Shown in pieces: positions 50,315-61,809 of a stretch of 64,000 bases of DNA. The stretch's first letter is position 1. Every line of letters starts with the position of its first letter. The stretch covers positions 1 through 64,000 of the forward strand of contig JANFOG010000018.1 of the NCBI GenBank assembly GCA_024336345.1. Reading direction: 5' to 3'. The notes under the pieces are model-generated. The model saw only the letters and a program-made list of their open reading frames with translations. It ran no database searches and was not told where the DNA came from. Position numbers and translations under genes: made by a program. The stretch is from Mariannaea sp. PMI_226. Its lineage: Eukaryota; Ascomycota; Sordariomycetes; Hypocreales; Nectriaceae.

Positions 50315-53297
50315 ATCGCTCAATCGGAAGCATGGCATTCTCCCGTGTTATGATTTATGATATCCTGGAGTTTGTGGCGCAAAAGCAGAATTGGAACAGA
50401 ATCTGGTTTTTACTCAGGTTTACAAAGGCGTAATTTGTTCTTTCTTCTCTTTTCTAAATTATTATTTTTTCTTTCTCTGGAAAGCGTCCTGCCCACGGGC
50501 TTTGGATCAAAATACGGGTGGTTATCTGTTTTGAATAGCAAACATATCAATCTCCAATATATTTCCTCTTAATCTTTTTTCAAATATGTATCCTGGTAAA
50601 AACGTTGCGATATTGTACAGATTAGAGGTTTCCGATGCTGATTCCATCAACCACAAATTTTTTGAAATAAGTCTAAGACCCCTCGAAGTCAATCTTCTCG
50701 TGGCAAAGCCTTAGCATTGACGTCTTTTTGCAAATACTTGCTAGAAAATCAGAAGGGCTCAGTCACCAAGTGTGCCTCATAATCGCAAACCTTGTGAATA
50801 CGAACAACGATATCGGGCCTTCAGCCTCTAGCCGCCCAAGGTTTACTGTAATAGAGTTGGTATAGAGCTTTGGTATAACGTATACACCGTACGTCAGCCA
50901 CAACAGCCTGGCCTGATTGAAGAGCCAGAGATGGTTGACGTCTGACCACCATGGGCCGGTGGCCCCGGACCGGGGGAGAGGCGTGGGACTCGGGAGGCCG
51001 GGGATATGTGTGATTTATGGCGCGATATTTCGGTGATTCTGGCAGATGGGCGGAATGATGTGTGAGTCAAGGGGAAAGATGAAGAAGAGTGGGATGCTTT
51101 TCAGGTTGAAACATCGCGAGTGTGGTGTGGTTATTCTCATACCTCCCTTGAGATGGAGAGAGAAATATGAGAAGTAGAGGATATGTCATCGAGGATAAGT
51201 GGGATAGGTAGCAGAAAAAAGTGACAGGAGATTGTGTTGTGGACAGAATAGATGTGTCGTGTGAATAGGAACTTTAGTCGCGACATTGAAAGCGGAGATG
51301 AATATGACGCCACATGTCCAAGATCAAATCTGGTTTGTGATGTGTATGATTTATTTTGTTTATCTAGAAGGAGAAAAAGAAGTAAATACTCTAGCATGCG
51401 GTTTTTTTCTTTAACGAGCTGGCTCATTGTATAAGTGAGATATAAGGAGAGAATAATTCCGCCTCTTGGGAAACATGATAAGCTGCGTTTTGGAATATGA
51501 AAGTAGTGCTATAATCAGGAACGGGTTAATTAGGAGGTTCTTGATAAGACCAATTGGGTTACAAATGAAAGCATGAAATAAGAATCAAGAACCAGTCCCG
51601 CGTGAGACTGGTGGCAATTGGGATTGGCTATAGTTTCGATGATCCAATTCATTGGGGCTAACTTAACGTAATGGCAAGCCCAAACGAATGATTTGTTTAA
51701 CAAAAAGGAATAAAGGAAAACAGGTGAACTCTGATAATAATAATAGTTTTGGTCAAAATGGGTGCAAATGATATTGATGAAGAATATGCCAATGGACAAT
51801 CACCATTCGGTACCTATCTCAGATTTGGTGTTGTGTTGATGTATGGAGGAAAATGAAATAAATGGATGGGAAACATGTGTAATGCAGCACTAAGAGTTTG
51901 TTCTATAGATGATAGATGTAGGGAAGTATACTCTGTTGAGTCTTGATCTTTGTGATATGGTAAAGCAGATTTGCGTCTGCTAAAGCTTGAATAGCAACTT
52001 TGTCACTCGCTCTCTTCAAATAGGAGAAGCTACGTGTAAATGACAGGGTATGCGGGAAGGTGATTGTAGGTAACAATGTCCTTTTGTCTTCTCTGTACGA
52101 TTACTACATGACTAAATGATGTTGCCGTGTTATGAGAGAATAGATAGGTAAGGTTTTTTTCTTTCTTTCTTTTTTCTTTTCTTTCTTTTTTTCTGCTTTC
52201 TTTATGGCTGCTTTCTTTATGGCGGGTCATGGTAAGGGAAAAGAAGGACAATAGAAACCTGTCCATCGACAAAATCTCTCTCTGTAATTACTACGTATCA
52301 CTGCCTCGTGGCGCGTTTTGAATGTTTTCTTCAGGGGCTTACTTAATCAACTTGGGCAATTCGATCAGCGAAGTGGGGCAAGGCAGATTCCAGTCTAAAC
52401 CCATCTCCGCAAATCAGAAGGCCGAGAAATGGACATTCGCTGGGTCTTGATGGGGGCTCAGCTCTGAGAAGCTCAAGACAATGTACGCCATATCAAATCT
52501 AGACCATCATAGTCCAAGGCATTTGCTGGGGATCCCTCTAGTTGCTCGCCATGTGTCCAAAATGAAGAGGCCGAATGACTCTTGGACGCGTCGTTGCTTC
52601 TCCAAGAGAGCTAGTACCTGAAAACTTGGCATGGAGGGCCAATCAGCCCGCTTGCAAGCCGCCATACCTCATCAGGCATCCGTATAAAGGCGTTTCCGAG
52701 GCTGATAGGCAACAGTTCCTCTCCTGGCCTTCATCACTGCTAGACATCTACCAAAAAACATAAAAGAAGGCAACGTTTCTGGGCATTCTGTTTGCAATTC
52801 TCTAAATTGCAATACTATTCACACACATAATTGTCAGACATTTGTATCATCCTCCCAAACTGCCTCACTTTACCCATCGATTTGCTAAATCTAAGCAAGT
52901 CCCTCCTCCTTCCCTCATTAAGTATACCACACTGCGCCTGCGCCACATTCAGCCGCACCTGTCACAGCCCCCCCTCCGACTCTTTTGTCCCAGTAATTCA
53001 CTTTGATGTGAACATAGACTGCATTCTGCCTCCTATATGAACGATCTCCCCTTCTCTTGCTGAATTGGACATTATCCATCATTTTTCATCAGGTTAGAGA
53101 CGCACACAATTTTGGATCCCATCCTCAAATTTGCAAACTATCATCGTCACCTCTTAGTTGCAAAGCGGGACCCGTATCCAACTTTCTGACGCCCAGATAC
53201 GATACAAGCACGTATAAGTTACAACCATTGACTATACCATTGGTGCTCTCTCTCATCACACCATTCTGTATCTTCGAAAACGACGTGAGATTTTGCC
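50315..53297. other. Intergenic region
   Basis: It contains a CT-rich leader-like tract (about 52,155-52,205) with a tandem CTGCTTTCTTTATGG duplication (52,193-52,222). The pyrimidine-rich 52,850-53,290 directly precedes the VIT-vWA gene. No gene was recognised. Confidence 0.5.
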
Positions 53298-56200
53298 ATG
53301 GAGTCTTACGGCCCATCATCTACCACCTACAGACGTTTCCCCTACTGTGGCTGCTATGTCAACGTTGACAGCTCCCTCCGCTTTCTTCCCCGGCTAAAAG
53401 TCGACGCCCACACAACCATTCTCAGCACAACTTCCCGGACAACCCTGACTCAGCTTTTCATCAACCCTCACAAAGACAAGGTCATTGATGAGCTCAGATA
53501 TGACTTCCCTCTTTATGATGGAGTCTCGGTTGTTGGCTTCACATGTACTGTTGCAGATCGTGTCATTACCGGTGTAGTCAAGGAGCGAGAGAAAGCAAGG
53601 CAAGAGTATACCGAGGCAAAAGACCGCGGGGACACGGCTGGGCTGCTAGAGCAGTCTCTCGACGCAGCAGATGTTTTCACAACTTCGATTGGAATGGTGC
53701 CAGCTGGCGAGAAAGTCAAGGTTGAAATCACCTACCTTGGTGAGCTGAAGCACGACGCAGAAGTTGATGGGGTTCGCTTCACCATTCCGACAATCATTGC
53801 CCCGCGATATGGGCTTACGCATAGCTTGAGATCAAAATCTGCAAATTGGTACAAGCATGAGGGTATTTCCATCACTGTCGACGCCGAGATGCCAGATGGC
53901 TCTGCCATCAAGTCAGTCCAGTCGCCCTCCCACCCCCTCTCTGTTCACATTGGTACCACATCCACTGCCGCTGCGTCAGAAGAGCCTTCACTGCGAAAGG
54001 CCTCTGCCACGCTGTCACAAGGGTCGGCGGAGCTTAACAAAGACTTCATTGTCCACGTCGTAGCCACAAAGATAGGCGAACCGTCGGCCTTTGTCGAGAC
54101 GCATCCAACCATCCCTAACCAGCGTGCCATCATGGCGACGGTTGTGCCCAAGTTTAAGCTCCCGGCCCAAAAACCCGAGATTGTCTTCTTGTGTGATCGA
54201 AGTGGTAGCATGACAGCCAACATCACTGATCTTATCGCCGCCCTTAATATCTTCTTGAAATCGCTACCCCTCGGCGTCAAGTTCAACATTTGCAGTTTTG
54301 GATCCCACTATAGTTTCCTCTGGCCAAAGTCAAAGACATACAGCCAAGAATCTGTGGACAGAGCCGTCCGTCACGTGAAAACTTTTGCAGCCGACTACGG
54401 CGGTACAGAGATGTACGAACCGTTCAAGGCAGCTTTTGAACAACGGTACAAGGATATGAACCTCGAGGTCTTTCTCCTGACTGACGGTGCCATCTGGGAT
54501 CAAGATAGACTCTTTTCACTCGTCAATGAAAAAGTCGCTGAAAGCAAAGGGGCCGTTCGCGTGTTCAGTCTTGGCGTTGGATCTGGCGCGAGCACCGCTT
54601 TAATCGAAGGTGTTGCTCGTGCAGGGAATGGATTTGCGCAAACAGTCGGCAATGGTGAGAAGATGGATAAAAAGGTGATTCGTATGCTCAAAGGTGCATT
54701 GTTCCCCCACATTACCGACTACAGGCTTGAAATCAAGTATGAGAAGGAAAAGCTCAATGAGGAGACCAAAGAATCCGAGGAGGATGATTTTGAGGTTGTT
54801 GAAAAAGTACTTGACTCTCTCAGCATACAAACAGCTGTTGAAGAGGAGGAGGCTGATCAGAGAATGGAAAAGGAAAAAGAAGGAGAGAAGCAATCCATCT
54901 CTCTCTTTGATCCAAATATTGACGATGACGGCGACAACCAAATGCCAGATGCTCCTGCTGCTGTTGACATCAAGTACGACCATCTCCCGAAGATCGAAAC
55001 CCCGCGTTACCTCCAGACGCCGTCTGAAATTCCAGCACTATATCCCTTCAGCCGTACCACAGTTTACGTGCTTCTTTCAGACTCGACCCCGGACAGGAAG
55101 ATCAAGTCGGTCCTGCTCAAGGGCACGTCTAAGCAGGGTCCATTGGTCCTTGAAATCCCTGTCGTCAATCTCACTGAAAAATCCACCACGATTCATCAAC
55201 TCGCAGCCCGCAAGGAGGTTAAGGAACTTGAAGAGGGTCGCGGCTGGCTGGCCTTCGCCAGGGATGCCGATGGGACGCTATTTAGGGAAAAGCACGAGGG
55301 CTACTTCCCCGACATGGTGGAGAAAGAGGCTGTCAGACTTGGTGTCAAGTTCCAAGTTGGCGGTAAATGGTGCTCCTTTGTTGCCGTTGAGGAGTCAAAC
55401 CATGGAGATGAGAAGAATACGGAGAAGGAACTTGATGAGTTCGCAGTTCTCAACGCCCAAAATATACTCAACCGGGACTTTGGGTCCAACAATCTCCCTG
55501 AATCGAGCAGAGGGTTTACAAGCAAAACAGGTGGCTCTGGCTCTGCCAGACTAAGATACAGAGCCATCAACACTGTCGGCAATATGTTTGGCTCTGTAGG
55601 ATCAGCATTCAGGAGCAGGTCATCAAACGATTCCGGTAGCTCGCTGTTTGGATCTTCCTCTCCAATCCCTCTTCCTCCACCCCCACCAGCTCCGTGTACT
55701 CCAATGTTTGGTTCTCATGCCCCCAGTGCAGTTCTTGCCCCCCAGCCTACTGGAGGCATCTTCATGGCTCCCTCCCCATACACTGCTCCCGGCGGGGCTT
55801 TTGGTGCTGCTGCTCCTGCGACAGGAGGGGGAGTAGCACCACCACCCCTTGGGGGCCAAGGTTTATTTGGCAATAGTCTTTGCAGTTCTAGGCCAGGTAA
55901 CCGTTCCGCTTCAGGCTTCGGTAGCTCTCACCCACCTCCCCCGCCTCCCTCTGGTACTCTATTCGGTGGCGGCGGTGGCAGTTTGACCTTCGGATCGCCA
56001 CCTCCACCGCCCGTTGCTGAGGCTTGTGCGGCCATGCCAGATCCTGGTCTTATGGCGCAGTATCAAGCAGAGATGTCGGCTGCTGCATGTATGGCCCTTC
56101 CTGACGAAGATTCAGATGATGAGAGAAGCGGTGTAGAGGTCAAGAAGAAAGAAACGGGAAAGAGGGATAGGGAATGGGGGTATGCACGATCTAGCGGTCG

Positions 56201-56570
56201 CCGGAGTACATCTAAAAACGCTTCCCCCTTTGCTCCCACATCACCTAGAATCGACACATCGAATCCCCTTCAGGCTCTCACAGCCCTGCAGACCTTTGTC
56301 GGAAGCTGGTCCTGGAGTATCACTCTGCAAACCGTATTGGGTGTCACCTCCAAAGCTGCATCCAGGTTGACTCTTCCTGATATAGTGGCAAACCACGCGG
56401 ACAAAGATGTTATCGTTGCTACAGCATGTGCCGTTGTATTCTTTAAGAAGAAGCTCGAGGCGGAAAGGGAAGCATGGGAGATGCTTGTTGATAAGGCAGA
56501 GGCATGGCTGGATGACCAGGTTGGGGAGAGTAGGGAAGATCTGGAAAATGCCATTGGCAGTTTATATTAA
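53298..56570 (+). CDS. VIT and von Willebrand factor A domain protein
   Basis: A single uninterrupted frame of 1,090 aa. Residues about 15-150 form a VIT (vault/inter-alpha-trypsin) domain, with FINPHKDKVIDELRYDFPL and the KEREKARQEYTEA motif. A vWA domain follows at about 290-470 with an intact metal-ion site: D300-R-S302-G-S304, T370 in GGTEMYEPF and D396 in LLTDGAIWD. An acidic stretch (about 490-560) precedes a conserved C-terminal part of the core (SEIPALYPFSRTTVYVLLSD). A Gly/Pro/Phe-rich low-complexity region (about 770-930) has PPPPPP runs and FG pairs. The C-terminal 110 residues (LQTFVGSWSWSITLQTVLG) resemble the tail seen in PARP4-type vault proteins. Family knowledge: these fungal proteins are abundant, cytoplasmic and of unproven function. 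Confidence 0.92.
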   Translation: MESYGPSSTTYRRFPYCGCYVNVDSSLRFLPRLKVDAHTTILSTTSRTTLTQLFINPHKDKVIDELRYDFPLYDGVSVVGFTCTVADRVITGVVKEREKARQEYTEAKDRGDTAGLLEQSLDAADVFTTSIGMVPAGEKVKVEITYLGELKHDAEVDGVRFTIPTIIAPRYGLTHSLRSKSANWYKHEGISITVDAEMPDGSAIKSVQSPSHPLSVHIGTTSTAAASEEPSLRKASATLSQGSAELNKDFIVHVVATKIGEPSAFVETHPTIPNQRAIMATVVPKFKLPAQKPEIVFLCDRSGSMTANITDLIAALNIFLKSLPLGVKFNICSFGSHYSFLWPKSKTYSQESVDRAVRHVKTFAADYGGTEMYEPFKAAFEQRYKDMNLEVFLLTDGAIWDQDRLFSLVNEKVAESKGAVRVFSLGVGSGASTALIEGVARAGNGFAQTVGNGEKMDKKVIRMLKGALFPHITDYRLEIKYEKEKLNEETKESEEDDFEVVEKVLDSLSIQTAVEEEEADQRMEKEKEGEKQSISLFDPNIDDDGDNQMPDAPAAVDIKYDHLPKIETPRYLQTPSEIPALYPFSRTTVYVLLSDSTPDRKIKSVLLKGTSKQGPLVLEIPVVNLTEKSTTIHQLAARKEVKELEEGRGWLAFARDADGTLFREKHEGYFPDMVEKEAVRLGVKFQVGGKWCSFVAVEESNHGDEKNTEKELDEFAVLNAQNILNRDFGSNNLPESSRGFTSKTGGSGSARLRYRAINTVGNMFGSVGSAFRSRSSNDSGSSLFGSSSPIPLPPPPPAPCTPMFGSHAPSAVLAPQPTGGIFMAPSPYTAPGGAFGAAAPATGGGVAPPPLGGQGLFGNSLCSSRPGNRSASGFGSSHPPPPPPSGTLFGGGGGSLTFGSPPPPPVAEACAAMPDPGLMAQYQAEMSAAACMALPDEDSDDERSGVEVKKKETGKRDREWGYARSSGRRSTSKNASPFAPTSPRIDTSNPLQALTALQTFVGSWSWSITLQTVLGVTSKAASRLTLPDIVANHADKDVIVATACAVVFFKKKLEAEREAWEMLVDKAEAWLDDQVGESREDLENAIGSLY

Positions 56571-57055
56571 GTATATCAAGGAGGGTTCAAAGTGGGAAAT
56601 AAGAAGTTTGCAGCATAGGCTTTTCGTATGCAGAATTAAGAGAAATATTAGCACAGGCCGACGAGGGCAGGAGTATAGGTACAACTACTACAAATACAAC
56701 AACAACAGGCAAAAGCCACTACGAAAGGGATGTGGGACGGCGAGATTTCTTAAGTGAAATGTGGAACTGAGATGTGGTGACAATACCATCCCCTGAGTAT
56801 AAGAGATGATATTACCATGACTGAACGACGGGGCGAATCAGCTTAAAGTAGTAAATAGTCAACACCCATAGTTTGAATCACATAGAAAACATGCACCCAT
56901 ATGCTCTTACTTTGAACGTGATCAATTGTAGAATCGACATACATCAAATTCATATCTCTGGCATTCTAGAGCTATTATATCGAGACGTGACTCCAAGAAA
57001 AACTAGGCAGTATATCCATGAACAAAAAGAGAACAATAAGGTCTCAGTCAAAGCC
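56571..57055. other. Convergent 3' intergenic region
   Basis: About 0.5 kb between the ends of the VIT-vWA gene (+) and the antiporter gene (-), presumably both 3' UTRs. Nothing else was seen. Confidence 0.5.
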
Positions 57056-59910
57056 TCAGTCAATCCGATGTGTGGATGAGGAATCTACAGGTACATCTTT
57101 GACTATCAACAAGCCAGCCTGAATACTGGCACGGGCAAATCTGTCACCTAAAACGCCCACAGTTCGCTGGAACTCTCGTTCAAGGCCGAATTCGACATGA
57201 AGCATGTTTCCAAAGCAGGCATGACATCTTCCAATAACAATTAAGTCGCCAAGGCTGGAACGGGACTTGCCCACAACCTCACGAGCCGCCGTTACGGTAC
57301 GATCGGGCAAGTCTCGAATGGCACTGACGGAAATATTGACAAATAATACTCGATTCCCGAACGTCTTTGACGAATTTTCGCGTGCGGTAGTTAGAAGTTC
57401 TAGATCGGTCGCGGAAGGTTCACTGACGACAAGATGTTTCGCAACTTCGCTGGCCGACGGGTCGCTTTCTGATGAGATTTGTCCATCCAGACTGTCCTCA
57501 CCGAAGTTGACATGGGCCACGGTAATGGTCACGTTAGGATTGTAAGCTAGCTGGAGCATGAAGAGTAGAGCCGCCCTGTCATCCCTACCGCCGATGAAAG
57601 GGACAAAGATATGCTGGCCCTGGCCCTGGCCCTGGCCTATATGGGAGGAGAGTCCAGCAGAATCATCACCGTTGTCTTGTATCGACAAACCAGACAAGGA
57701 ACCCCGAGTCAGAACTGGTCTCTTAGGCCGAGTGGTTTGCTCATAGTTCCAGCCAATATAGATGCCTGTGGCGCAGGTAGTATGGTCCGTGGCCCTCTGC
57801 ACGTAGTCGATATAAGATCGGTTGAAAAACCTATCCTTCTGAGAGCCCATCTCAATTGGTGCAGTGATATTATCCTCGGAAAGGCCACCATGAGAGCTCC
57901 ATGGAATGACCAGAAAATCGGATTTGAACTCATCAGCGGCTTTCGCAATCGTCTCACCATAGACAGAAGTAGGGATGATTGAGATTTGTCCAGCTACACC
58001 GACACTATGAAGACGAGAGAACGTCTGAAAAGCGGAGAAGACTGCGTCGCTATTAGTGAAATCGTCTAATTCCGCTGACTGCATAACGGATGAAGTACGG
58101 TCCGTCAGCTCTACAAGTCGAACACCGCGAACTTGCAGAGGGCTAGGGATGGCGAGACTGTGGTTGAGTCGCGTTAAGGAAGCGCTATTCGAGCTGTCAG
58201 TTGGGGGAGAAGAGTTGTCCTCCTCATTCTTGGAAAGAAGAGCGTGGGATCCCTTTCTGGCGCCACTAAGAAGAGCAACGAGGTTGAAGAGGCCAGCGAG
58301 GGCATCAAGACGGAGGTGCAGTAAGAGACGATGGGTCTGTGCCTCAGACAGGGCTTCTTTTACCCTATTATCGGAAGCATGGGCTTCAGTGGCAAGCGGG
58401 TTACCATCGCAGTCAACCTCGCCTCGGCGCCACTTATCAGCCTTCTCGCGATAGGATATGGGATAAAGCCAGGTTGCCAACGGGGTGGTAGACACAGTGG
58501 TCACGAGTGCCATGACAACGAACATGGTGAAGGTTCGTTCTGAAAGTAGACCGGCTTGCAAACCAATGTTCTGTTTGACAGAGTCAGCATGCGTATCGGG
58601 GGACGGGGGGAGTGGGGAGGTGATAGGAAGAACATGGACCCCTCACCAAGACAATGAGTTCTACAAGGCCTTTGCAGCTCATGAGAACACCAATAGTGAG
58701 ACTCTCACGCCACAGACATTCACACAAGCGGGCAGCGAGAGACGCGCCAATGATCTTGCCAGAAAAGGCACAAGCAGTGATTGCAATAACGTAGCCCCAG
58801 GTCTTACCATCGCTGAGAAGACCTAGGTTTGTGTTCAAGCCAGATAGTGCAAAGTACAGAGGTAATAGTAAGGTCGTCACTAAATCTTCAACTTTCTCAG
58901 TGAGCTTGATGGCAAAGCCCCCTTCGTGAGGGCAGATCAATCCTACAAGGAACGCGCCGAATATCGCATGGACACCAATGGCAGCCGCTTTTCTTAGAAA
59001 TAAAAAGAAATAATTGGATGATAAGATTTTAATGAGACCAACCTGTGAACCAAGATGAAATCAACACCATGAGCAGTGTCAAGCCAGTTATTGCCTGAGA
59101 GGGACCGTTTTGGAGACTGTCAGTATGGCACAAGAGCCAGAAGAACGCAGGGCGAATTGCAAATACAAGGAAAAGTACCCAACCGACAGCGGTCAACAAG
59201 ACGTACAGAGCCGTCAAACCCGAGGCGTTATTAACAAGAGCAACACTGAGTGCCAGAAGCACCCAGCCCGTCACATCATTGCCGATGCCGGCTGCCAGGA
59301 CTGTGACGCCGACAACTGTGCTAAGCAATTGCAGTTCCGAGAGAATGCGGCACAGGACAGGGAAGGCGGTAATAGCCAGTGCCGTGCCGATAAAAAGAGC
59401 ATAGGTGCCAAACGACAATTCATCTGTGCTGCCTTCTGTACGGAAATCACTGTACAAACCCCATGCTACTGCAACACCGAGCCCGAACGGGAGGATCATA
59501 CTGGCGAGCCCGACACTGAGGGCAACGCGCCAGTTTGTCTTGAACATGTGGATATCAACTTCGAGGCCAACGAGAAACAGGAACAGGAGCAGACCGAGAT
59601 TAGCAACATTTGTCAGAACGGGCATGGAATCGGTGGGGAAGATGTTGGTCTGAAAGCCCGGAATGCGCATCATCGCTGAAGGACCAAGGATGATACCACC
59701 AAGAACCTCTGCTATGACGCGAGGCTGACCAAGCCTGGAGAGTGGGTGGTGGAGCATGCGGCAACATATGATGATGATACATGCCTGAACAATAAAAAGA
59801 GATACGGGATCTTTGGGGTTGTAATGAATGGGATTGATGCCTTCAATCATGCCGCCCTGAGGATGTGCACCCGTGGCAGCAGGATCAGCTACTGCAGTTG
59901 TCGACGCCAT
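57056..59910 (-). CDS. Kha1-type K+/H+ antiporter (CPA2 family)
   Basis: Exons 59910-59043, 58987-58647 and 58570-57056 (introns 55 and 76 nt) give 907 aa. The start MASTTAVADPAATGAHPQGG was preferred to an upstream in-frame ATG at 60117 because homologues begin just before the first membrane helix. About 12 transmembrane helices follow, with CPA2 landmarks: LGGIILGPSAM, LGLLLFLFLVGLEVD, and AAGIGNDVTGW with the paired Asn211-Asp212 that carry ions. WFTAAAIGVHAIFGAFLVGL spans the first splice site, and KGLVELIVLNIGLQAG the second. The C-terminal 450 residues are soluble, with a universal-stress-like region and a short GQGQGQGQ repeat. Yeast Kha1 acts in Golgi membranes in K+ and pH homeostasis. 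The GTTGGT donor of intron 1 is weak, but only this join restores the family sequence. Confidence 0.93.
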
Positions 59911-61809
59911 GAGTGATTGGTAAAGAACAACAGGAGCCTCAGTGCTGGATCGCGAAGGGGGAGGAGGGAATCGGATCCCACATGGAATGAATTTCCAATA
60001 TCGCAAAGTAGCAGAGAATTGCTGGAGCGGGATGTGTTGTATATAGAAGATCGAAGCATGGATTGTTGACAGGAGACAGAGGTTGCGGCCAACTTTGAAG
60101 GGGGCCAACAAGCACACACGGCGACGAACTAATCATGGCTCATGGGGTATGGGTGGTGGTAGTGGTTACCATGCAGAGAAAGTCGTGATCGATCTCTTGA
60201 GATATGGTCATATGTTTGTTGTCTTGGGTCTTCAGAACGATGAAACAAGGCTTGGCCGCTGCTGCAAAGCACAGCCCGCGTTGTAGTCTCGTGGTGACCC
60301 ATGACGCATCCGCAATTCATTACGCTTTTGTGTGGAAACACAAGGGTTGCCTTTCACTTTTCTTGTTTGACCAGTAACAGCTGCAGTATAGGCCAAGATG
60401 TGTTTTGTTGCTAGCTTCTTGGCTTTGACAGCAAGGTGTGACGGCGTCTTGCTCGTCCAGAACCCTTCCCTCTTCGCCTCTTCGCCTCTTCGCCTCTTCG
60501 CCTCTGCTGCTCTGCTGCTCTGCTGATCAACACTGACAAATAAACCTTGCCCTGGACTATAGCATAAGTCAATGCGCAAAAGAGAATATTCAAGACCCCC
60601 AAATCTGTTACAAGCTGACTAGCCTTGACCACCGGAGGACTTTCACATACCATTTGATGGTCTGGGGCGATATCGCGATTGGTCTCTCTCTCCAAGCATT
60701 TGAATGCCTCCTCTGCCCCTCTCTCCCCGCCTCGGATCCTAGTGGATTGCTTGGAACTTGCAGCTTCATGAACAGGTAAGATCTTCTTCAAAAGCTCTAG
60801 TTACTCCTTGTGAATGCCCAGAGTTTGCTGTGAAAGCCAAGCAACTCGTACCCAGGTGACCAAGCCACTGGCATCATGACTGCCTGCTTTGTGAAGCTCA
60901 GCTGTGCTCTATCATTCCGGGGTTTTTTTTGTCCTTCCCCGTCATTCCTAGATAGATGCCAAGATACCAAGATGCCAATGCTTGTGGTAACACATGTGCT
61001 TTGCTCAAGTAGCTCACGTTCATACCATACTTTTAGTTGAAGATCCTTGGGTCTCCATATCACGGGAGGCCTAATAATTTGTCTGTCCCATTATCACTTT
61101 GTTTTTGCAAGAATATAACACAAGTTTGTCGCTAGTGGCTTTCTACCTTAGGTTAGTCGTCGAACGAGGCACTACGACAACATTTGCACGTTCAAACGGT
61201 ATTCCATCATCAACCAGATGTCTATTGCCGCGGGTGCATCAATCATCACTTCGAGAAAAATCCGAGTAATCAGGAAACGGCTGCTCACTGGTCGATGGCG
61301 TTCAGAGACGAGCCTAGATGCAATCAATATAGCATGGCTCTAGGAACATAGGCTCCCATGTCACAACCCAGCGTGTGGAGTGTTGCGTTGATATCGCAGC
61401 TGACCTATATGTGCTCGAAAATGGCGTTGGTTGTAAGCGATGTGTTGAATGAATCAAGATTATCCGGCAAGAATGACACTCCCCTAGCCTGGATACTCCT
61501 GTAGCTTGGGCAAAGAGCAATAATGGAAATCTTCGATGCCACAGCTGCTATAGATTCTGGCTTCGATCTGAAGGCTATGTTGAATTCAATCCGAATTGCA
61601 CTAGAACTTCCCGATACTTGTGTCAAGCAAGTTTAGGCTTGATGTTTAGACACGCCATCTTGGAGTGGAGTATTCTTCTTCTCTATTACAATATAATCCC
61701 AATTCAAGTCATGTGAATAAATTGCATTGCTATAAACTCAGCCAAATACCTGCCTTTCCCATTGCGGTCGTCTGTCCAACTCAAAGGCTCCTCAGCCTCC
61801 ATTCCTGCA
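59911..61809. other. Intergenic region with 8-bp repeats
   Basis: It begins with the leader and promoter of the antiporter gene. At 60471-60502 TCTTCGCC is repeated four times and is immediately followed by about three copies of TCTGCTGC (60503-60526). Open frames here (up to 126 codons) show no recognisable protein. The last few hundred bases are 3' of the PRISE-like gene. Confidence 0.55.

Noticed and set aside
54694..55554. 286-codon open frame in another frame of the VIT-vWA gene
   Set aside because: Shadow of a well-supported protein; composition is Arg/Ser/Leu-rich as expected from frame shift.
59110..59679. 189-codon plus-strand open frame
   Set aside because: Antisense shadow of the transmembrane exon of the antiporter.
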